NCBI GenBank assembly: GCA_039602395.1
Contig: JBCNJP010000003.1
Location: 65,896,278 to 65,960,277 of the forward strand
Reading direction: 5' to 3'
Source of the DNA: Deinandra increscens subsp. villosa
Taxonomy: Eukaryota; Streptophyta; Magnoliopsida; Asterales; Asteraceae
Length of the DNA stretch: 64,000 bases
Of this stretch, positions 1 to 10,703 are shown piece after piece; positions within the stretch are counted from its first letter, which is position 1, and the number at the start of each line of letters is the position of its first letter. The position numbers were made by a program, and so were the translations under genes. The notes under the pieces are model-generated. The model saw nothing but the letters and a program-made list of their open reading frames with translations, did no database searches and was not told the DNA's origin.

Positions 1-694
1 AAGTGCTTAAGGTTAGGTTTGAGCCCCGCAAAAAGCGAACTGGTGTAATTTACTCGGGATAGAGTAGGGGATACATATGTTGGAAAGTTGGGAGAAAATA
101 GTGAAAAGTGTATTTTTTTTTCCAGTATGTTGTGAAAATGAGTCTTTCATCAACTTTGGACTGAAATAACTATATTTAACTGAGATTGAGGTACCTGGTA
201 ATTTTTGGTTTTTTTAGTATGTTGTGAGATCTTTCCAACGCAACAACCCGCGTCTAAGATGGAGCTAAGATGTATGAAATATCGATGCTCAAAGTTGAGG
301 GTTCAAAGTTGTGAAAGCTGCTAAAATATAGAAAAAAAACTCAAAGTATAGAAATGTAACTCATCCTGCATTAGTTGGGGATGCAAATTGAAGTGGCTTA
401 TAAGGTGGGGAATTCATCCAAGATTGTTTCCTTAAGTAGGAGACATCCCTTGGACCCCAAGGGGTGTGCAGCACCCCCAACTCGCACTCGCATAGGCACG
501 TGCGACGTGGCTTGGGCGATGAGCGTAACGTGGTGCTTTGATGGCGCACTTTGCAACTTGGATTCTCAGGTGGGCATACAGGGGATGAGGTTGGTGCGAT
601 TGAGTCACGTGTAGCGTGACATATGTCTGCAAGTGTCTCCTGTGTGGTGTAACTTAGGCTAGGCGCGCGTACCACTTGTATGGTGCACGAGTCG
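1..694. other. No gene recognised
   Basis: No protein or RNA gene is supported here. Positions 370-680 are more GC-rich and contain overlapping short open frames on both strands, none with recognisable composition or homology. The rest is AT-rich. Confidence 0.5.
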
Positions 695-907
695 TCATAG
701 TTTAGAATCCATAGGTTTGTCCCCCAACCCTAGCACCAGCTGCGAATTAGACTTTTCTCCCTGACCCAACTTTTGTGATCCTGGTTTTTGAATAGCAGTC
801 GTATTCTTCAACACTCCACGAGTAGGACTCAGTTTCCCATCTATGTTTTTCAGGTTTGTGAACGATGCCTTCCTATCAGGAGGCTGGCCTGGTGTGTGAC
901 TCGCCAT
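695..907 (-). pseudogene. LINE ORF1 N-terminus, inverted fragment
   Basis: Read on the minus strand this begins MASHTPGQPPDRK and continues with a TNLKNIDGKLSPTRGVLKN-type stretch. That matches the start of ORF1 in the full-length LINE at 41613 (MATKNQPPDKK, then FTNLKLVDGK and SRGILKN). Only about 70 codons are present. The ATG lies within about 15 bases of a point where the homology flips to the plus strand and resumes further inside ORF1, as expected for a 5' inversion. It has no function on its own. Confidence 0.7.
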
Positions 908-916
908 GCACTCGAA

Positions 917-1253
917 AAGGTGCATCAGGATGGAATTGACGTGGTTATCCCTAAGGAAAATGTCCGTACAGTTCAAGAAAAATTGGGTTTTACCCTCTTC
1001 ATTTACTTTTTGGGTGCCCATGTTGCCTTTCCTGTGGTTGATTATTATGTGCGTCAAAAGTGGAACAAGTTTGGTCTTCAGAAAACCATGATGAATGCTA
1101 ATGGGTTTTTCTTGTTCAAATTTGGGAATCGGGAGGGTATGATGTGTGCTCTTGAGGGAGGCCCTTGGTTGATTAGGAATCGTCCTATTATTCTTAATGT
1201 TTGGTCCCCAACTTCCCAGCTCAAGAAGGATGATGTCAAAGATGTTATCAACA
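917..1253 (+). pseudogene. LINE ORF1 fragment, DUF4283-like domain
   Basis: The plus-strand frame reads GIDVVIPKENVRTVQEKL, then FPVVDYYVRQKWNKFGLQKT, MMNANGFFLFKF, EGGPWLIRNRP and SPTSQLKKDD. This is the DUF4283-like RNA-binding region of the LINE ORF1 seen at 42016-42320. Homology stops after LKKDD near 1253. Positions 1254-1393 stay open but match no LINE protein and were not identified. The zinc knuckle and the rest of ORF1 are missing. Read with the inverted N-terminus at 695-907, this is one damaged ORF1. Confidence 0.75.
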
Positions 1254-1393
1254 TAAAGTCTTTCATTTTCTTCTCCAACGAGGAGATGATGCTTGAAGGA
1301 AGGATGAAAACTGAAGACCAATACACATGGAGGGAGGATAAAGCAGAAGAGATAATCCGCACTCTTCCAGCATATGATAGAAGCTTATTCCTC

Positions 1394-3047
1394 TAACTCG
1401 TAATACGACTCTCAAGCCTCTCAGTGAGAGGAGCACAATCCCTAGCTAGCAACTTTGTAGAAATTAAGGGAACACCCAAATAGCGAACAGGGAGTAAACC
1501 CTCCACCATATTCATAACAGCAAGAATACCATCTATAGTAAGATCAGAGACATTGTAGAAATAAGCGGTACTCTTCTGCGGACTAGGAACCAGACCAGAC
1601 ATCCTGGAAAACTTGCTTAAAGACTGAATAATACAAGAAGCAGAAGCAAAGTCGCCTCTGGACAAAACGAAAAGGTCATCAGCAAAGCAGAGATTAATGA
1701 TTTTATGTTTCTCACACCTATTATGGTATTTGAAAAATGAATAAATACGCACAGCATGATTGAGAACAAGAGTGAAAATCTCCATAACCAAGGTAAAAAG
1801 ATAAGGAGATAAAGGGCAACCTTGTCTAAAACCCCTTTTGCCTTCGAAATAGCCATGGATATTACCATTAACACAAATAGAAAAAGAAGGAGTCGAGACA
1901 CAAGTCATGATCCTACCAATCATTCTCGGATGGAAACCGAAACCGACAAGAACCTCCCAAAGAAAACCCCAATCAACAGTGTAATAGGTCGTCTGAATAT
2001 CAATTTTGAAGGCACAACGGGGCGGACAAACACCACGGTGGTAGTTGTGGATCAACTCCTGGACAAGAAGAATGTTATTAGAAAATTTCCTTCCAGGGAT
2101 GAAAGCCAACTGGTTTATACCCACAATCGTAGACAGCTCCATCTTGATTCTGTTAGTGATAATCTTGCTGATGCATTTGTAGAGCACATTACAGCAAGAA
2201 TTCGGGCGATAGTCAGTAATAGCGGCAGGAGTAGTAACTTTGGGAATTAGAGCAATGATAGTGTTATTAAGCTTATGCAATAACTTCCCAGTAGTAAAGA
2301 AATCTTGGACAGCAGCGCAAAGCTCAGAACCAATAATAGGCCACGCTTTTTTGAAAACCGCAGCCGAATAACCATCAGGGCCAGGAGCTTTGTTATCACC
2401 CGTAGAGAAAATCATATCCTTGATCTCCGCAATCGTTACGTTTCTAATCATGTGACTAGACCCCAAAGGATCCAAACGAACCCGAAATAGATCATGGGTC
2501 AGATGCAAATCAGTACTACCCACAGAGCTAAGAATCTTCCATAATGATTCACAAAAGCCTTAGAAACATCCTCCCTAGCATGCATAGCACCATCTTTGTC
2601 GGCAATAACATCAATACGGCTCCTGTGATTATGACATTTCAGAGAGGCATGAAAATAAGCAGTATTAGAATCCTCGGTAGTGAGCCAATGAACCTTGGAT
2701 TTCTGCTTGAGAAAATTTTCCTCATCCAGCGAGGCATTGGTTAACTCTTGAAGGCATCGTTGCTCAGCGTCCCAAAGCACCCTATTCGTCGGATCACTAT
2801 CAATCTTACGTTGGATACTATCGAGATCACTACGGAGGTTATTAACTCTAACATGCAGATTACCTTGCTTGAAGAGTAAAGACCATAATGGAGATATCAA
2901 CATTTTCAGCTTTTTAACAACACGGAATTGATGGATACCATTAATCTCCGTACCCCAAACCGATTCGACAACCTCCAAGAAATCAGGTTTGGACGTAAGA
3001 AAGTTTGCAAAATTAAAAGGCTGAGGCTTGCATTTTTGTTGAACAAA
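1394..3047 (-). pseudogene. LINE ORF2 fragment with reverse transcriptase core
   Basis: A minus-strand remnant of ORF2. From the right it begins inside the linker after the endonuclease (FNFANFLTSKPDFLEVVESV), passes a KQKSKVHWLTTEDSNTAYFH segment, and enters the reverse transcriptase (NDKAPGPDGYSAA near 2400-2350, FRQGCPLSPYLFTL, then FADDLF near 1690). It ends in the thumb region, RYLGVPLI and LESRITS, at 1394. A frameshift near 2510 separates the linker from the polymerase. The endonuclease, zinc knuckle and 3' tail are absent at both broken ends. The FADD catalytic aspartates survive, but KAYDTVDW is changed to TTYYTVDW. Confidence 0.85.
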
Positions 3048-4079
3048 GCAAAGTACTCCTTTGAATTAGAAACAAGAAAAAAATTGTATTTTGAAGACAC
3101 TAATTATCTCGACACAAAAATTTTTTGAAATGAGAAAGTGAGGTTTATAATTTTAAAATGAACGATGTTTTAAAAATATATTTTAAGTTTATAGGTGTGT
3201 AAAAATAAACACTTTTTACTAATTTACGATTACAAAGAAAAGAAATTAATTAAAAACAATACAAGTAAAGATATGCAATAGAATACACTTACACTATAGA
3301 AAGAGAATTACAAGAATATAATATGTAAATACAAAAAAAAAATGAAAATACAATACAATTAGATATATTAGAATAAAATATAAAGTTTAATTGGAAAATA
3401 TTTTGAGTCACGAAATGATAAACAAAAAGGTTTTAGGAAGAAGTTTTCTTGAAAGAAGGGTGGCTAAGGATAGGATTAGACCTAGTCCCTTAAAAAAATT
3501 TCGGGTCTTCATGCGAGAATCCGTTCAATTTTCCAAGGTACAATAGCAAAAGTTGTTTGTACAGCCGGGGCGAACCAACACCCAAAATGTTACCTTGATG
3601 TTTCTCTTGATGTTCTTAGAAAGATGATGAAGATTGCTTGGCGTAAGTTTTATGGGGAAAGAAAGGTTGAGAGATCTCAGAGAGAATTTGCAATTCTTCT
3701 GCAAGGTCTATTGAACTCATCCACTTGACCCAAAATAGTAATGACAGAAAATTCATTAATCATCTTTATTAAATTACTTTTCTATTATATTGACCAAAAA
3801 GGGTTTTTCGGGTGACATTTACGTGGTAAAAAATGAAAGAGCAGTAATTAACTCCATTTTTTAGCAGTTGTTGACTAGGTGTGCGCGTCGGTCAGTCCGC
3901 AACCGCGCCATGTGTGTTGAACCTGCGATTCGCCTAAGCAACTCGCACGCAGGACACTGAGACCCGCGCTCTCCAGTGTCTGCGTATAGGCATGGAGGAC
4001 ATCCGTTCTGACTAGTCTGCTGGTCCGCTTCTGGGTATGAGCATATAGGCATCACTCGCGCACAAAATTATGATGACTC
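3048..4079. other. No gene recognised
   Basis: An AT-rich stretch to about 3850, then a GC-richer 200 bp. No coding homology, tRNA or clear repeat was seen. The right edge is set by the T-run that is the poly(A) of the minus-strand LINE. Confidence 0.5.
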
Positions 4080-4277
4080 TTTTTTGGGTAAAGGGTTACC
4101 CCGGTGATTTGTATATATATACCGCCAAAAGGAACAAGTAGCAAGGAGAGACCTTACTAGTTCATGCTAGGGAACAAGTATGTGGAACAAGCAAAAACCA
4201 ACGAAAGACTAGAAAACAGAAACACAACCACCTAGTACTACAAACTAGGACAAAAACAAGAACAATAAGACTACGTC

Positions 4278-6948
4278 ATGGCGAAATGGTCATCCGTCAC
4301 ACCAATCTTCCACGTATTCAAGGCCAGCTCCACCGCAGGGGACTTCTTCAACTTCAAACCCATAAGCCTATAGCGAACAACTTCAATAATTAAACCCGTC
4401 ACAATATCGGGAGGACGAGTATGATAATTAATAAGGTGGTTATTCCTCTCCTGCCAAATGTGGTATGTAGCCACATGGACTACCAACTTATCAATAATAT
4501 ACCGAATAGAACGCACAGGAGAACCCTCCAAGGAACTAGAAATATCATCCCACGATCGAGAATTGCACCCCAGGCTTGTATAGGTCGCAACCAAAGTCCA
4601 CACTTGGGACGCAAACGAACACTCAAAGAAGAGGTGATTTCGAGAGTCATGGTTTCTGTAGCAAAGCAGACAACACATCATATTCATATACTTCCTTCTC
4701 AAATAACAAACTGGAAGAGAACCCTCCACCATTCCCATAACCAAGAGGATATCAGCCTTTACCTGAGCAGGGACATTGCAGAAGAATGTCGTACTTTCTG
4801 AGGACTAGGGATCAACCCAGATAATCTTGAGAACATAGAGAGGTGCAATAGAAAATTCGTAGAAGACACATCCCCTCTAGCAAAAATAAATAGGTCATCC
4901 GCAAAGCACAAGTTGACAATTTTCAGCCTGTCACATTTGGAGTGGAACCGAAAAGAACTATCCAGATTCGCATGGTACTGGAATAAAAGAGAGAGCACCT
5001 CCATCACCAAAGTAAATAAATAAGGAGAAAGCGGATCCCCTTGTCTAAGGCCCCTTTTTACCACGAAAGAAACCATGGAGGTTACCGTTGATGCATATGG
5101 AATAAGAAGGCGAAGAGACACAAATCATAATCCACTTTATCATCTGAGGATGAAAACCAAAACCATGCAGAATAGCCTCAAGAAAGCTCCAATCAACAGT
5201 ATCGCAGGCCTTCTGGATATCAATCTTGAAAGCACTACGTGACGGGCCTATATTCCGAGGGTAGTTATGCATAAGCTCCTGAGTAGGCAAGATGTTATTC
5301 GAAATCCTCCTCCTAGTAATGAAGGCAGACTAATTGATATCAACAATTTTATCTGACAATTTTATCTAAGTCAACTTTTAATCGATCAGCCACAATTTTA
5401 CTAATACATTTGTACAAAACATTGCAGCAAGAGATAGGTCTATAATCATTTATCTTCCCTAGGGTAGACACCTTAGGCACAAGAGCAATGATGGTATGAT
5501 TGAGCTATTTTAACAATTTCCCAGTTAATAAAAAATCTTTAACAGCGAGGTAAACTTGTTTGCCAACAATAGACCAAGCTTTCTTAAGGAAAGCCACAGT
5601 AAACCCATCCGGGCCAGGAGCCGTGTTGTCGTTCATGGCAAATACCGTGCCACGGATCTCCTTATCATCAAAGGGACGAATCATAAAGGCTGTAGTAGGG
5701 GGTCTAACTTTCTGGTAAACACCTCTAGAGGAACATTACGATCCACATTCCCAGCAGTACCCAGAAACGATTCATAGTGAGTAACAAAAGCCTTAGGAAC
5801 CGCATCACCATCATATTTATTTCCCAACATATCCGTGATCTCATGTATGCGACCCCTATGATTTTTATTTTTTAAAGAAGCATGAAAAAGGCCGTATTAG
5901 CATCACCAGTAGCCAGCCAATGAACCTTGGACTTTTGCTTCAAAAACAACTCCTCATCAAGGGAGACCTCCTGAAATTTAGCCAAACATCTTTGCTCCTC
6001 ATCCCTTAACCGATTATCCATAGGATTATTATCAATAGCTTTTTGAAGCGTATCAAGCCTATTACAAAAATCAATAACTCTACCATGCAAATTACCTTGG
6101 GTATAAAGGAGTTTCCTCAACGGATGTTTAAGCATTTTCAGCTTTTTAGCAACACAGAACTGATGAACACCCTGCACATGCACCTTCCAAACACACTCAA
6201 CCGACTCCAAGAAGCCCGGTTTCATTGTCAAGAAATTAGCAAACTTAAATGGCTTAGGTTTACTCTTCTTACAAGTTTTGCGGCGTAAGACACAAGGACT
6301 GTGGTCCGAAATCCTGTAAGGGTGAAAAACAGCACTAGCAGCAGAAAAGACATCAATGAAAGCACCATTGCCTATCACCCTATCAATCTTCTTGAGCACA
6401 CCCACCCCCATTTTAGGTTTTTGACTCCATGTAAAATGGAGACCAGAACTGTTAATATCGAAAAGTCCTACTTCATTAACACAGTCCTTGAATTCAGACA
6501 TACCAATATCCGGCAGAAGACCCCGTCACTTTGTCCTCCATATTAAGGGCAGAATTGAAATTACCCATAATAGTCCACGGTCTATCAATAATGAAAGTAT
6601 TATGCAATCTCAGATCATTCCACAGAATCCGCCTCTTCACATAATAGTTATCAGCATAAACTATCGAGCAGAAAAATACCCGTTGAGAGTCCTTGCATGT
6701 AATCTGAGAATGCATGACCTGATCAGTCTGGGAGATAACCATGACATCAAAAACTTTAGACTCCCGCCCATAATGATCCAAGTACCCCTACGACACAAAC
6801 TACCATTAGAAGTCTAGTCCCAACCCTTGAAAACACCACTACAAACTGTAAACAGCTTACCCACATTTACGTGCGACTCCAGAATAGCACAAAGACTAAG
6901 GTTAATATCCTTAACAACAGTACGAATCTCCTTTTGTTTGAGGGGACG
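4278..6948 (-). pseudogene. LINE ORF2 (endonuclease-RT), deleted and frameshifted
   Basis: From the right: the endonuclease start LKQKEIRTVVKDINLSLCAI with LESHV, the FFCSIVYADNYY strand, a GNFNSALN motif where the full-length copy has GDFNS, HFTWSQKP, and SDHSPCVL with the catalytic histidine. The linker (KQKSKVHWLATGDANTAFF) follows. The reverse transcriptase covers about 5640-4700, with APGPDGF, KIDIQKACDTVDW, LRQGDPLSPYLFTL and FADDLFIF. At about 4700 the frame jumps from GSLPVCYL straight to KYMNMMCCLLC, losing about 320 residues of thumb and connection before the zf-RVT knuckle. Several frameshifts lie between 5290 and 5870. Not functional. Confidence 0.85.
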
Positions 6949-6954
6949 GTCCTC

Positions 6955-8268
6955 AATATCATCATACTCCCTACGTCGATAAGCATGGTCTCTAGTTTTG
7001 GAAGATTCAACCTTATAAGTATCACCCCCACCCGTATCCATGTCACCCTGCCCAAGAACCCCAAACGAATTGGAGATCACTACATCCTGATCACGATCCG
7101 TAGCCGTTTTTTCTTTATATTTAGGTTTGTTCATAACCGAACGATACTCAAATTTAGGTTTCATTTTTGGAGGTTGGCACGTGTTCTTCTTAGCTAACTT
7201 TTTCTGGTTAGGTTCTACGAAACCCACTTCATCCTCCCTATTCTGAGGCTGATGTTTCTCTAGTTTTTTAACACGTTTAGGACAGCCCTCAGTGTCATGA
7301 CTAAACACACAACATTGTTTACACCTAGGAGGCTTCCATTCATACTCCACATATATGGTTTCTGTAATAAAATCTTCACTATCCGGATCAGGCTCAACAA
7401 CCTTGATGGTCTCCTTAAATTCATGATCCGCAAAAATTTCTACCAAGGCTCTAGCGAAGCTACTTCTTCTCCACGAATCCATGCACATAGAAGAGGTGAG
7501 CGAATTAAGCTTTTTTGGCGTGCCAATTTTAGTAGCTATCATACTCAGACCATCTTCAGTAAACGTAGCCAAAGGAACCCAATGCAACTTCACCCAAACA
7601 GACACAGTTTTGATATCATCTTTTTTAAGCTGAGTTGTAGGGCCCCACAGGTTAAGGAACATAGGACGGTTCATTAACCAACCAAGGACCACCCTCAAGG
7701 GCACCCATCATTCCCTTCTCCTCCGCAAATTTGAAGTAAAAATACCCATTAGAGTTCATCATAGTTTTTTGGAGGCCAAACTTCCTCCAGTTTTGCTTAA
7801 TATAGTAGTTTACCACCGGAAAGGCAATTCTGTCACCAAAAAAATAACCAAACAACGTATACGATAGCTTCTTCTGAACATTACAAACCGATTCCTTGGG
7901 AAACACAACATCAATACCATCCCTTGTAATATCAGAGTATAGAGCACAAAAATTAATCAATTTCTTACCGAAGATTCCACAACAGAAGAAGCATACGAGA
8001 CTTTGCCATTCGTAATAGATCCTGAATCTAAAACACCTTTACCCGGATCACGGACATCCGGGTTTTGCCCCACATCATGATCAGCACTCACATTTATTAA
8101 CCGGGGGGGGGGGGGGGGTGGGGATCGTGGCAGGTTTAGACATCAGGACTACAGTTTGAGGGTTATTCAATGCCGCCGCTGTAGGAGGAATGTCAAAAAA
8201 AGAGGGCCCTTTAGAATTTGTGACTTGAGAGAGACCAGAGAAAGATTTCGGTGGCTTAACCGAAACCT
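6955..8268 (-). pseudogene. LINE ORF1 (DUF4283-like and CCHC knuckle)
   Basis: From the right: a KVSYASSVVESSVRN segment, then GIDVVFPKES, YTLFGYFFGDRIAFPVVNYY, KFGLQKTMMNSNGYFYFKF and EGGPWL, the DUF4283-like region. Next come a KVSVWVKLH-type stretch and the zinc knuckle PPRCKQCCVFSHDTEGCPK, a C-x2-C-x4-H-x4-C pattern near 7330-7290. A frameshift lies near 7680. The C-terminus is cut and joined in frame to the start of ORF2 at about 6950. A run of 16-17 G on the plus strand (about 8102-8118) lies inside the N-terminal part. ORF1 proteins of this class are presumed RNA chaperones that package LINE RNA. Confidence 0.8.
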
Positions 8269-8655
8269 ATGTGCTAGCTTTGTACTCATTACATAAGTTG
8301 GCTGTGAACCCTAGGGCGATTTTCTTCATCTTTTTTTCTGCTTCATAATCGATTGATCCAACAGGTGTATAACGATCTGTTCTCGATTCTAGGCCTACTC
8401 AAGTTGCATGTGAAGAAGATCCTTGCGTTCTCCTAGAGTTGTAACGAATCTGTTAGCGGTTTGTTCTGATTTTTCAAATTAGGGTTTTTTGTTCTTTTGA
8501 TTCCGGGAAATTTAATTGTTCTCTATGGATGTGTAGTGATCTGTGATCATACTGTGGTTCAAATCTAGTTGTATCTGCAAAAGATCCTAGGGTTGTCCCG
8601 TAGTGGCATCTTGTTGATTGCGATTAGGGTTTCTACGGGTTTACTGCTACACGTG
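8269..8655 (+). other. Inverted 5' leader of LINE L3
   Basis: A plus-oriented stretch resembling LINE 5' untranslated leaders, including repeated TAGGGTTT motifs and a segment similar to the 25 bases just before the ORF1 ATG at 13541 and 41613. It sits directly beside minus-strand ORF1, so it is read as the inverted 5' part of the same insertion. It ends where minus-strand ORF1 of the next LINE starts. Confidence 0.5.
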
Positions 8656-9109
8656 TTTCTGGTTCAAAAAATCTGAAGTTTATAGCTCTTTTCCGAGTAC
8701 GGTTTGACTGTTCAGACGATTTTGATGCTTGACCCACAACCTTAGCAGCATACGAATCAGCTGATGTAATATTTCCAGCGTTCGATGCAGCATCTATATC
8801 CCTGTTAAGATCATTGGCTACGGACGGCTGATCCTTCGAGATCATCTCCACCCTTCCTTCCATGAGTTGGTTGTCATCAACAGCAACACATTCTGGATCA
8901 TCCCCAACAACCAAATCCACTTCAGGCGAGGAGAATGAGACTCAACGACGACTAGAGGAGCTTGGAGATGCAATCGGCAACACATGTGAGCCGACACCCA
9001 AGTCTGATTGTTTAAGAATACTTCTGCCATGAAGCATCGGAGCCTCAATGTTCTTGATTTTGGATGCCCAAGCCTTCTTAGAATCCGTAACTTTCATAAC
9101 AGATGCCAT
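8656..9109 (-). pseudogene. LINE ORF1 N-terminus, divergent
   Basis: On the minus strand this starts MASVMKVTDSKKAWASKIKN (ATG at 9109), then GRSILKQSDLGVGSH. After a frameshift near 8930 it continues to SYAAKVVGQASKSSE and RAINFRFFE, matching the SFAAKVTGV and REINFRP segments of ORF1 at 41930-41990. It is more divergent from the other copies than they are from each other. The minus-strand 5' leader lies at 9110-9380. ORF1 is cut before its DUF4283-like domain. Confidence 0.65.
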
Positions 9110-9380
9110 AGAAAAAAATTGGTTCATGAATAGTATAGAACCCTAGTTCCTACGGCTAATAATCGAGCGCCACTCAAAAATCAATACAGATTACGAATGG
9201 TCTAGACAAACAATCAACCAATACTATCGGATTCAAAGAAACCATGAGGAATGATTCCAGCAACACGAGCAAGCAATTAGGTAAAAAAAAACCATGCGAA
9301 AAAACCTAAACCACCACAAACCCTAATTCGCGATCCTTAAAACAGAAAGCCAAATCATACGTAAGCAATCAAAATTGCCA

Positions 9381-10494
9381 TGGTGTCTTCAAGAAGGGTA
9401 TGGCTAAGGTGGCTTGGAGAGATGTTTGTACTCCTAAATCTGAAGGAGGTCTTGGTATTAGACGTATTACTGATATGAACAAGGCCCTTATGGCTTCCCA
9501 TATTTGGAGCATCAAAACTAAGCGGGAGTCTCTTTGGGTTGCTTGGGTGCACTCCTACAGACTCAAAAACAAATCTTTTTGGGAGTGCCCTTGTCCTAAA
9601 GTTTGTTGCTGGAGTTGGAGGAAGCTTTGCTCTATTCGTCATGCTATTCGTCCTTTTGTCTGGTCGATTATTGGTGATGGGAGGTTCACTTCTATCTGGT
9701 TTGATAAATGGTCAAACTCGGGGACGCTTTGTCAGTTTATCTCCCATCGTGACTTATATCGTGCAGGTTTCACCATTAATTCTAAAGTGGTTGATTTCTA
9801 TAATCATGGTGGTGGAACGTGGCCGGCTGCATCGAATGATCTTTTCCCTGTTCTTAATGAGGTTTCGGACATGGTTTTAAAGGTTGGTTTCAGGGACTCC
9901 TTGAAATGGAAGCTTGATGATAGGGTGGCTGATTTCTCGTCATCCTTGGTTTGGGAATCAGTTCGCCATCGTGCTCCTGTGGTTTCTTAGGCCAAGTTCG
10001 TCTGGTTAGCCCATTGCATCCTCCTTCATGCTTTTATGGCCCGACTTATCATGCGTGAGCGGCTTCTTACCCAAGAGAAGATTCTAAGTTGGGACTTCAG
10101 TAGAAGAAAAACATGAATATGATGTGCTGCATCCTCTGCTTTAGAAACTTTGATTTGCACCATCACTTTTTTTTCCGATTGTGTTTACACATCGCAGGTT
10201 TGGCATCGTGCTCGCTCGAAGACTTGCATTAGAGGGGCTGACACGACGTGGGTGCAGATATCCAATCACATTCTTGGTGGATCATTTTCTTCCATCGATG
10301 GTATTGTTGCCAAGCTTGTCATGCATGCTTCGGCTTACTACATTTGGCAGGAAAGGAACTCTCATCTTTTTAGAAATCATACTAGGCCTCCCGATTATAT
10401 TGTTGAGCTTATTTGGGATACAGTTCATAGCAGACTCATGGGCATCAAGTTTAAGAAGACTTTTAGAGTTCGATGCATTCTTAAAGAATGAGGT
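9381..10494 (+). pseudogene. LINE ORF2 C-terminal fragment (zf-RVT)
   Basis: Begins inside ORF2 at MAKVAWRDVCTPKSEGGLGI and continues with RRITDMNKALMASHIWSI, SWSWRKLCSIRHAIRPFVWS and GDGRFTSIWFDKW. A tryptophan codon near 9988 has become TAG. The knuckle (NMMCCILC) follows near 10115 in another frame, then HLFFEC-like remnants and YYIWQERNSHLFRNHTRPPD near 10340. It ends about 210 bp before the poly(A). Endonuclease and polymerase are absent. Confidence 0.85.
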
Positions 10495-10703
10495 ATTGAG
10501 GACAACTCACATGATGGAGATGGCATGATGTAGTCCTTTATGGTTTTCTTTCCCTAGTTTGTTTTTGCGCTAGGTCGTTTTTTTCTAGTGTTGATTCTAG
10601 TTTCTTTGGTTTACATACTTTGGAGCATGTCCCAAGTATGAACTAGCTTAGATTTTCCTTGCTACTTGTTTCTTCACCGGGGTAAACCTTTACCCAAAAA
10701 AAA

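Larger units (their letters stand above)
4080..8655 (-). mobile_element. LINE copy L3, near full length, with 5' inversion
   Basis: A minus-strand LINE. Its 3' end is at 4080 (T-run), followed by the conserved tail hairpins (terminal stem at about 4086-4102, AGTAAGG/CCTTGCT stem at 4140-4158). ORF2 then runs to about 6948 and ORF1 to about 8268. From 8269 to 8655 the sequence instead resembles a LINE 5' leader in plus orientation, ending at the GATTAGGGTTT and CTACGGGTTT motifs that precede ORF1 elsewhere. This layout fits twin priming. Internal defects are a large ORF2 deletion near 4700, an ORF1-ORF2 fusion near 6950 and many frameshifts. No target-site duplication was found. Confidence 0.75.
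8656..10703 (+). mobile_element. LINE copy L4 with inverted 5' part
   Basis: The 3' part (9381-10703) is plus-strand ORF2 C-terminus and tail, ending in ACCGGGGTAAACC, TTTACCC and a short poly(A). The left part (8656-9380) is minus-strand 5' leader plus ORF1 N-terminus. The order fits twin priming: the outer 5' end touches the internal break near 9380, and ORF1 points away. The tail's middle hairpin is degraded, but the outer TAGC/GCTA pairing remains. About 4 kb of the element body is missing. Confidence 0.7.

Noticed and set aside
361..675. Overlapping short open frames on both strands
   Set aside because: Low-complexity GC-rich region; three frames open at once, with no recognisable domain.
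1822..2250. Plus-strand frame of 142 codons
   Set aside because: Antisense shadow of the LINE reverse transcriptase.
3861..4055. Cys-rich minus-strand frame
   Set aside because: A short frame beside the LINE poly(A), with no start context or homology.
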